DNA of 6,321 nucleotides from CAYLZW01 sp964388085. GTDB taxonomy: Bacteria; Myxococcota; UBA727; CAYLZW01. This document shows positions 1 through 4,060 of this stretch, piece after piece. Each line of letters starts with the position of its first letter. Positions within the stretch are counted from its first letter, which is position 1. The translations under genes and the position numbers were made by a program. The stretch spans positions 1-6,321 of the forward strand of contig CAYLZW010000322.1 of NCBI GenBank assembly GCA_964388085.1, given 5' to 3'. The notes beneath the pieces were generated by a model. It was not told where the DNA came from and did no database searches. It saw nothing but the letters and a program-made list of their open reading frames with translations.

Positions 1-473
1 TAGCTGAGCAGCACGTTCTGGGGGCTGACGTCGCGGTGGATGATGCCGAGGGGCCGGCCGCGGTTGTCCCGTCGACGGTGCGCGTAGTCGAGGCCCTCGC
101 ACAGGCGCTGCACGACGTAGCACGCGAGCGCGAGCGGGATGGGGCCGCTCTCGCGCGAGCGGTCCCACAGGGCGCGCAGATCGTGCCCCGAGATGTACTC
201 CATGGCGATGAAGTAGCTGCTGTTGATCTTCCCGAGGTCGAAGATCTGGGCGACGTTCGCGTGGCTCAACTGGCCGGCGATCTTCGCCTCGTCGATGAAC
301 ATCGCGATGAACTCGTCGTCCTCCGCGATGGTGGGCAGGATGCGCTTGAGCGCCACGAGGCGCTCGAAGCCGGCGACGCCGAAGCACTTCGCCAGATACA
401 CCTCGGCCATGCCTCCGACGGCCAGGCGCTCGAGGAGGTAGTAGTTGCCAAACGGGAGAGGGTTGAGCTCGAT
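1..473 (-). CDS. Serine/threonine protein kinase, N-terminal part (runs off left edge)
   Basis: This is the N-terminal half of a Hanks-type Ser/Thr protein kinase, which transfers ATP phosphate to protein Ser/Thr residues; 157 codons are visible. Numbering from the proposed start: glycine-rich loop LAVGGMAEVYLAK at 17-29, ATP-anchoring Lys43 in VALKR, helix-C Glu62 in DEAKIAGQL, hinge around AMEYISG, and catalytic loop HRDVSPQN at 146-153 with Asp148 and Asn153. The usual HRDLKPEN lysine is Ser150, a variant familiar from myxobacterial kinases. The activation segment, C-lobe and anything beyond (many relatives carry a membrane segment and sensor or repeat domains) lie outside the window. The start is unusual: the frame is open back to a TAG at 570-572, but there is no ATG, GTG or TTG before Met22, which sits inside the glycine loop and would destroy it. 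I place the start at an ATC codon (471-473) because a perfect AGGAGG precedes it by 6 nt and the protein then begins (M)ELNPLPFGNYYLLERL. The kinase identity is secure; the start codon is inferred. Confidence 0.93.
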   Translation of the reverse strand, partial: MELNPLPFGNYYLLERLAVGGMAEVYLAKCFGVAGFERLVALKRILPTIAEDDEFIAMFIDEAKIAGQLSHANVAQIFDLGKINSSYFIAMEYISGHDLRALWDRSRESGPIPLALACYVVQRLCEGLDYAHRRRDNRGRPLGIIHRDVSPQNVLLS

Positions 474-479
474 CCCGTG

Positions 480-485
480 CCTCCT
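480..485 (-). promoter_or_regulatory. Ribosome binding site (AGGAGG) of the Ser/Thr kinase
   Basis: On the minus strand this reads AGGAGG, a full match to the anti-Shine-Dalgarno core, followed by the 6-nt spacer CACGGG and then ATC GAG CTC. It is the only strong Shine-Dalgarno sequence I see near the kinase N-terminus, and it decides the proposed non-canonical start at 473. Confidence 0.6.
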
Positions 486-662
486 CGGGGCGCCGCGAGA
501 ACGAAGGTCGTCGCGGACAAGGGCGTCGGCTCGGCGGAGGGTACGGGGCCGCCGTCGACGGCACCGACGCTAGCGCGCCCGTGCCCGTTCAGCCAACGTG
601 ACCGCACCTGTTCGCCGCCCCTCGCGCGAGCGGGGCAAGCTGCTACCGTCTCTAACACCGAT
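486..662. other. Divergent intergenic region between Ser/Thr kinase and DUF2007-like gene
   Basis: This stretch must hold the promoters of both diverging genes. On the plus strand an extended -10-like TGC-TACCGT lies at 641-649, about 24 bp before the small gene's ATG, but no good -35 hexamer sits at the right distance, so this is a weak call. A perfect 10-bp palindrome CTCGCGCGAG lies at 621-630 inside a larger imperfect GC hairpin; similar GC strings occur in coding sequence here, so it may only reflect composition. The palindrome GCCGTCGACGGC at 551-562 is listed separately. The kinase frame stays open to 569 but has no usual start codon in that stretch. Confidence 0.4.
550..564. repeat. 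15-bp repeat with perfect palindrome, copy 1 (upstream of the Ser/Thr kinase)
   Basis: The sequence CGCCGTCGACGGCAC contains the perfect 12-bp palindrome GCCGTCGACGGC at 551-562. The same 15 bases recur at 3945-3959, in the leader of the other minus-strand gene. Here the palindrome centre lies about 83 bp upstream of the proposed kinase start, a plausible distance for an operator or promoter-proximal site. That the site binds a protein is inference; only the repetition is seen. Confidence 0.35.
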
Positions 663-667
663 GGAGG
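663..667 (+). promoter_or_regulatory. Ribosome binding site (GGAGG) of the DUF2007-like gene
   Basis: GGAGG lies 5 nt before the ATG at 673. The ATG at 661 overlaps this site and has no Shine-Dalgarno of its own, so the site favours 673 as the start. Confidence 0.65.
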
Positions 668-672
668 CCGGC

Positions 673-951
673 ATGAGCAGTGACGAGGAGGAGCACAACC
701 CGCTCGACGAGATGAACATGGCGGACGTGTACGCGGCAGGCGGCCCCATGGAGGCGGATCGCATCACGCTGATGCTCGAGGATGAGGGCATCGCCGCCCT
801 GCGCCGAGAGATCTCGGTCAGCGAGTTCCCCTCCACCGCGACGCAGCGTTTCCTGATTTTGACCCCGGCGTCCGACAAGGCGAAGGCTCAGGCGCTGATC
901 CGCCAGGCCATCCAAGATGGCGTCTTGTCCGATGAAGGTACCTTTCTGTAG
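673..951 (+). CDS. Small acidic DUF2007-like protein (putative signal-transducing domain)
   Basis: This encodes a 92-residue soluble protein with no signal peptide or membrane segment. After an acidic, probably flexible start (MSSDEEEHNPLDE) comes one small alpha/beta domain: a strand at 17-22 (ADVYAAG), a helix at 25-39 (PMEADRITLMLEDEG) followed by IAALRRE, then a strand RFLILTP at 59-65 and a helix DKAKAQALIRQAIQDG at 68-83. The order of a Val-Tyr strand, an EA-containing helix ending in LEDEGI, and a closing strand plus an A-rich helix fits the DUF2007 family (PF09413), a small GlnB-like fold of unproven function; I assign it by pattern, not by search. The start at 673 is chosen for its GGAGG; ATG 661 and GTG 598 are in frame but lack one. 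It diverges from the Ser/Thr kinase and lies 74 bp ahead of the histidine kinase on the same strand, so joint transcription with the latter is possible but unproven. Confidence 0.8.
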   Translation: MSSDEEEHNPLDEMNMADVYAAGGPMEADRITLMLEDEGIAALRREISVSEFPSTATQRFLILTPASDKAKAQALIRQAIQDGVLSDEGTFL

Positions 952-961
952 CGACCCTTTG

Positions 962-1010
962 GGCGGGCTGCCGGGTCGCGCCGAGCGCCGTCCGCCGCGG
1001 AGAGCCCGCC
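962..1010 (+). repeat. Inverted repeat between the DUF2007-like gene and the histidine kinase
   Basis: GGCGGGCT at 962-969 and AGCCCGCC at 1003-1010 are perfect 8-bp inverted arms around a 33-base GC-rich loop. The right arm ends 4 nt before the histidine kinase's GAGGAGG. In RNA this could form a stable stem in the leader or between the two genes. No U-tract follows, so it is not a classical intrinsic terminator. A role in attenuation or in separating expression of the two genes is only inferred. Confidence 0.35.
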
Positions 1011-1014
1011 GACC

Positions 1015-1021
1015 GAGGAGG
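1015..1021 (+). promoter_or_regulatory. Ribosome binding site (GAGGAGG) of the histidine kinase
   Basis: A strong Shine-Dalgarno lies 4 nt before the GTG at 1026. It supports this GTG over the next in-frame GTG at codon 16. Confidence 0.65.
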
Positions 1022-1025
1022 CCCC

Positions 1026-2741
1026 GTGGGCGACGACAAGGGGCAGCCGCCCGCCGGTGAGGAGACCGTGGATCGCCTACACAAGGCCTCGAAGGCGGAG
1101 CGCATGCTCACGGCGGTGCTCGAGCAGCTGCCCGCCGCGGTCATGATCATCGACAAGAAGACCGGTCACGTCACCTTCGCGAACGAGCGCGCGTACGCCA
1201 TCGCGGGCAAGCGCGGCGCGCTCGGCAAGGCCCCGGGCGACTACGGCGTCGACGCGCTCTCTGCCAACGGAGAGATCATCCCACCGTCGCGCTGGCCGGG
1301 GACGCGCGCGCTCGCGACGGGTGACGTCGTGCCCGAGGAGCTGATCGGCTTTCGGCACGACGACGGCACCGTGCGCTTCGTCCGCGTCAACGCCGCGCCC
1401 GTGCGAGACGATGATGGCGAGATCATCGCCGCGGTGGTGGCCTACGACGACGTGACCGAGCAGCGGCGCCAGGAGCAGAGCGTGCAATTCGTCGCCGAGG
1501 CGAGCGGCCTGCTCTCGTCTTCGCTCGACTACGAGACCACGCTGCGCACGTTCGCGAACCTCGCCGTCCCGCGGCTCGCGGACTGGTGCGCCGTCGAGAT
1601 CGTCGCCGCGGACGGGAGCCGAGAGCAGATCGCGGTGGCGCACAGCGACCCCGAGAAGATCCGCTTCGCCCTCGAGCTACAGCAGCGTTATCCGCCCGAT
1701 CCCGACGCGGCGTTCGGCGTGCCGAACGTGCTGCGCACCGGCAAGTCGGAGATCATCCCCTACGTCCCCGAAGAGCTGCTGCGGGCGGGCGCCAAGGACG
1801 AGGAGCACCTGCGCCTCATCCTCGAGCTGCAGCTGCGCTCGGCCATCGTCGTGCCGCTGGTGGCGCGCGGTCGCGTGCTCGGCGCCATCACGCTCGTGTA
1901 CGCGGAGAGCGAGCGCCACTACGACGAGCGTGACCTGGCGCTCGCCGAGGAGATCGCGAGCCGCGCCGCGCTGGCCACGGACAACGCGCTCTTGTACCGC
2001 GATGCCCAGCGCGCGATCGCCATGCGGGACGACTTCCTCTCGGTGGCGTCGCACGAGCTGAAGACCCCGCTCACCTCCATGCACCTGCTCGTGGGAGGCG
2101 TGCTGCGCAAGCTGCATCGCGGGCAAGCGTCGGATCTGAAGCCGGAGCGCATCCGCCGCCTGGACGCGCAGCTCGGCCGGCTCGCCGCCCTGATAGATCA
2201 GCTCCTCGACGTCTCCCGGCTGAACGCCGGACGCTTCACGCTCACGCGCGAGGACGTGCCGCTGGCGGCGCTGCTCGAGGACGTCGTCGAGCGCTTTCGC
2301 GACGAGGCGGCGGCCAGCGGCGTGACGGTCTCCCTCGACGGAGCGGGCGACGTGGTGGGCCATTGGGACCCGCAGCGCCTCGATCAGGTGTTCACGAACC
2401 TCCTCTCGAACGCGCTCAAGTACGGCGGCGGTGGCCCCGTCGAGGTGACGGCCGAGCGCACCGAGGGCGGCGTCCGCGTCGTCGTGCGCGACCACGGGCC
2501 GGGCGTCCCCGAGGCGGACCTCGAGCGCATCTTCGAGCGCTTCGAGCGCGCGGCCTCCCCGCGCAAGCAGTCGGGCATGGGGCTCGGCCTGTGGATCGCC
2601 CGCCAGATGGTCGAGGCGCACGGCGGCGCGATCTCGGCCCGGTCGGGCACTGGAGAAGGCGCTGCCTTCATCGTAGGATTGCCCTTGTCCGCTCGCGTGA
2701 GCGCCGCGCGAGCGCCGGTCGGGGAGAAGGGCAAAGCGTGA
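1026..2741 (+). CDS. Soluble PAS-GAF sensor histidine kinase
   Basis: This encodes a 571-residue sensor kinase that autophosphorylates on His and donates the phosphate to a response regulator. Domain order: short polar N-terminus; PAS at about 25-145 (VLEQLPAAVMIID to VVAYDDVTEQRR, a typical PAS/PAC end); GAF at about 152-325 (SLDYETTLRTFANLAVPRLA to LVYAESERHYDERDLALAEE); HisKA at about 332-400 with His343 in ASHELKTPLT; HATPase at about 440-560 with N-box NLLSNALKYG (Asn462), G1 DHGPGVP from Asp489, F-box IFERFERA, and G2 GMGLGL from 517. All catalytic motifs look intact. There is no signal peptide or transmembrane segment, so it should sense a cytoplasmic or diffusible cue through PAS and GAF; the ligand cannot be read from the sequence. 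Translation starts at GTG behind GAGGAGG. Its stop codon overlaps the start of the receiver gene by 4 bp, so the receiver is its likely cognate partner. The C-terminal tail after 555 (ARVSAARAPVGEKGKA) looks unstructured. Confidence 0.95.
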   Translation: MGDDKGQPPAGEETVDRLHKASKAERMLTAVLEQLPAAVMIIDKKTGHVTFANERAYAIAGKRGALGKAPGDYGVDALSANGEIIPPSRWPGTRALATGDVVPEELIGFRHDDGTVRFVRVNAAPVRDDDGEIIAAVVAYDDVTEQRRQEQSVQFVAEASGLLSSSLDYETTLRTFANLAVPRLADWCAVEIVAADGSREQIAVAHSDPEKIRFALELQQRYPPDPDAAFGVPNVLRTGKSEIIPYVPEELLRAGAKDEEHLRLILELQLRSAIVVPLVARGRVLGAITLVYAESERHYDERDLALAEEIASRAALATDNALLYRDAQRAIAMRDDFLSVASHELKTPLTSMHLLVGGVLRKLHRGQASDLKPERIRRLDAQLGRLAALIDQLLDVSRLNAGRFTLTREDVPLAALLEDVVERFRDEAAASGVTVSLDGAGDVVGHWDPQRLDQVFTNLLSNALKYGGGGPVEVTAERTEGGVRVVVRDHGPGVPEADLERIFERFERAASPRKQSGMGLGLWIARQMVEAHGGAISARSGTGEGAAFIVGLPLSARVSAARAPVGEKGKA

Positions 2742-3088
2742 CCAGCTCCATCCTCATCGTCGACGACGACGACGACATCCGCCAGACCCTCCGCGACGTG
2801 CTCGAGGACGAGGGCTACGCGGTGGTCGAGGCCAAGAACGGCCAGGAGGCGCTCGACCAACTGCGCCAAGCGCAGAAGGTCTGCGTCGTCCTGCTCGACC
2901 TCATGATGCCGGTCATGGACGGCTGGGAGTTTCGCCAGGAGCAGCTCTCGGACCCGGCCATCTCGAACGTGCCCGTCGTCGTCATCACGGCGTCTGGCCG
3001 CGCCAACGGCTCGCTCGGCGGCGTCGACATCCTGCGCAAGCCGCTGCGCGTCGAGACCATCCTCGAGGCTGTGGCCGCGCGCTGCTGA
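2738..3088 (+). CDS. Single-domain (CheY-like) response regulator
   Basis: This encodes a 116-residue stand-alone receiver that takes phosphate from a histidine kinase. Visible landmarks: strand 1 ILIVDDDDD with acidic pocket Asp9/Asp10, phosphoacceptor Asp54 in VVLLDLMMPVMDG, switch Thr84 in PVVVITASG, and Lys101 in ILRKPL. No DNA-binding or enzymatic output domain follows, so it must act by protein contact or phosphorelay. The GTG start lies within the overlap GTGA with the preceding kinase's TGA, with GGGGAGAAGG 7 nt upstream, which argues for translational coupling and a cognate pair. The gap between Thr84 and Lys101 is 17 residues, against 22 in CheY; the missing residues fall in the loop and helix 4, part of the face that usually contacts targets. 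The in-frame extension back to 2363 is a shadow inside the kinase gene. Confidence 0.94.
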   Translation: MTSSILIVDDDDDIRQTLRDVLEDEGYAVVEAKNGQEALDQLRQAQKVCVVLLDLMMPVMDGWEFRQEQLSDPAISNVPVVVITASGRANGSLGGVDILRKPLRVETILEAVAARC

Positions 3089-3105
3089 GCCGCGCGACGC
3101 GAGCC

Positions 3106-3921
3106 TCAACGGCCGAAGGTCAGCCAGGCGGTCAGCAGGATGATCATGCCGGTGCCGAGGTGCAGCAGCACGCTCGGCCACACGGATCGAATGCGGTAGG
3201 TGAGCAGCCCGAGGCCGAAGCCGCCGGGGAACGCGGTGATGAGCTCACCGAATTCCTTGCCGGCGTGCACGAGGCCGAACACGAGCGCTTGGCCGACGAG
3301 GGCGGGCAGCACCTCGCGCGGGATGCCCACCCAATCGAGGAACCCGCGGCCGCCCTCCGTGTTGCCGAAGCCGAGCCACGCGAGCGGCCCCCGACGTGGC
3401 GGCTCGTCGGGGAGCTCCTCGAAGCGCCAGCCGACCGGCAGCGCGAGCGCCAAGAGGAGGCCCTCGATGAAGGCGTGCTCGACGACGATCACCACGGCGT
3501 TGGCCAGGATCGGTTGCCAGCCGTCGGCGGTGAACATCTTCGCGTAGTACTTGTAGATGCCCGGCCGCATACCGAGCCAGACCAGCGCGGGCAGCGCGAT
3601 GACGAAGCCGGTCGCCACGATGCGCCAACCATGTTGCGCCATGCGACCCATGCCTAGCGCGCGCGGCTTGACGCCCAGCAACCAGACGAGGCCGATGGGC
3701 ACGAGGACGAACAGGTAGCTCTTCAGCACCCAGCGCCAGTGCCCTTTGAGGCCGAGCACGTCGTAGATCAGCCTGTCGCTGCCCCGGTAGATGTCCTCCC
3801 AGACAGGCCAGTAGCGGGCGGGCTGAACCCAGAACAGCGACACCCAAAGGGCGCCGAGCGCGCAGGCGACGAACGCGCGCGTGACGATGCGGGACGTGCT
3901 CGGGTGCGCGGTGGCGGACAT
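3106..3921 (-). CDS. CPBP-type (CAAX/Rce1-like) intramembrane protein with altered active site
   Basis: This encodes a 271-residue polytopic membrane protein with hydrophobic segments at about 15-33, 66-84, 100-118, 138-163, 203-220, 226-241 and 246-268. The C-terminal half fits the CPBP (ABI/CAAX) glutamic intramembrane protease fold, whose motifs are EExxxR, FxxxH and HxxxN. Here motif 1 reads E148-H-A-F-I-E153-G, with His for the second Glu and Glu for the Arg; motif 2 is intact (F215-G-L-V-H219); motif 3 is H254-L-G-T-G258, with Gly for Asn. It may therefore be a divergent protease, or a non-catalytic relative. A polar stretch at 165-202 (ELPDEPPRRG and onward) probably forms a loop between membrane segments. 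The first segment is followed by aromatic-rich WVQPARYWPVWEDIY. The ATG at 3921 is preceded only by a weak GGA and by a hairpin. It converges on the receiver gene with a 17-bp gap and diverges from mfd. The substrate is unknown; some CPBP proteases in this phylum are sorting enzymes, but nothing here proves that role. Confidence 0.8.
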   Translation of the reverse strand: MSATAHPSTSRIVTRAFVACALGALWVSLFWVQPARYWPVWEDIYRGSDRLIYDVLGLKGHWRWVLKSYLFVLVPIGLVWLLGVKPRALGMGRMAQHGWRIVATGFVIALPALVWLGMRPGIYKYYAKMFTADGWQPILANAVVIVVEHAFIEGLLLALALPVGWRFEELPDEPPRRGPLAWLGFGNTEGGRGFLDWVGIPREVLPALVGQALVFGLVHAGKEFGELITAFPGGFGLGLLTYRIRSVWPSVLLHLGTGMIILLTAWLTFGR

Positions 3922-3926
3922 TTCCA

Positions 3927-3945
3927 GCGCTGTTTGCCACAGCGC
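3927..3945 (-). repeat. Perfect hairpin in the leader of the CPBP gene
   Basis: GCGCTGT and ACAGCGC form perfect 7-bp arms around a 5-base loop (GGCAA as read on the minus strand). The stem ends 5 nt before the ATG, so in mRNA it would abut the weak ribosome binding site and could restrain translation. As DNA it could equally be an operator. Only the symmetry is observed. Confidence 0.45.
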
Positions 3946-3959
3946 GCCGTCGACGGCAC
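3945..3959. repeat. 15-bp repeat with perfect palindrome, copy 2 (upstream of the CPBP gene)
   Basis: The same CGCCGTCGACGGCAC seen at 550-564, in the same orientation, with the palindrome GCCGTCGACGGC at 3946-3957. It directly adjoins the hairpin at 3927-3945, and its centre lies about 30 bp upstream of the CPBP start codon. In both copies it lies in noncoding sequence upstream of a minus-strand gene. A shared operator is a hypothesis. Confidence 0.35.
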
Positions 3960-4060
3960 GAGACTATGGCGCCCTTGCGAGCGTTCGTTTCGGTGGGTAG
4001 AGCGCCCTCCTGCCAGCGGCCTCCGGCCATCGGCATTACCCGTAACGAAGCCACACCAGC

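Larger units (their letters stand above)
3922..4060. other. Divergent intergenic region between CPBP protein and mfd
   Basis: This holds the start signals of both diverging genes. Next to the CPBP gene lie two adjacent palindromic elements (3927-3945 and 3946-3957), listed separately. For mfd, a weak promoter-like pair is TTGCGA (3975-3980) and TAGAGC (3998-4003) with 17-bp spacing, matching consensus at only 4 and 3 of 6 positions. For the minus strand, CATAGT (3968-3963) is a possible -10 without a good -35. Myxobacterial promoters often deviate from E. coli consensus, so these are weak suggestions. Confidence 0.3.

Noticed and set aside
621..633. CTCGCGCGAGCGG at 621-633 also present at 151-163
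   Set aside because: One copy is inside kinase coding sequence, and such CG-rich strings are common in this composition; likely chance.
36..683. 215-codon plus-strand open frame opposite the Ser/Thr kinase
   Set aside because: The reverse strand carries all the N-lobe kinase motifs through HRDVSPQN; this frame is its complement shadow.
1677..2621. 314-codon open frame on the minus strand inside the histidine kinase
   Set aside because: It lies wholly opposite conserved GAF, HisKA and HATPase motifs and has a shadow-like Arg/Ala/His composition.
3071..3105. Possible bidirectional terminator between the receiver and CPBP genes, with CGCGCG arms around CTGCTGAGC
   Set aside because: The arms are short, self-complementary GC runs overlapping the receiver stop codon, and there is no U-tract on either strand; too weak to annotate.
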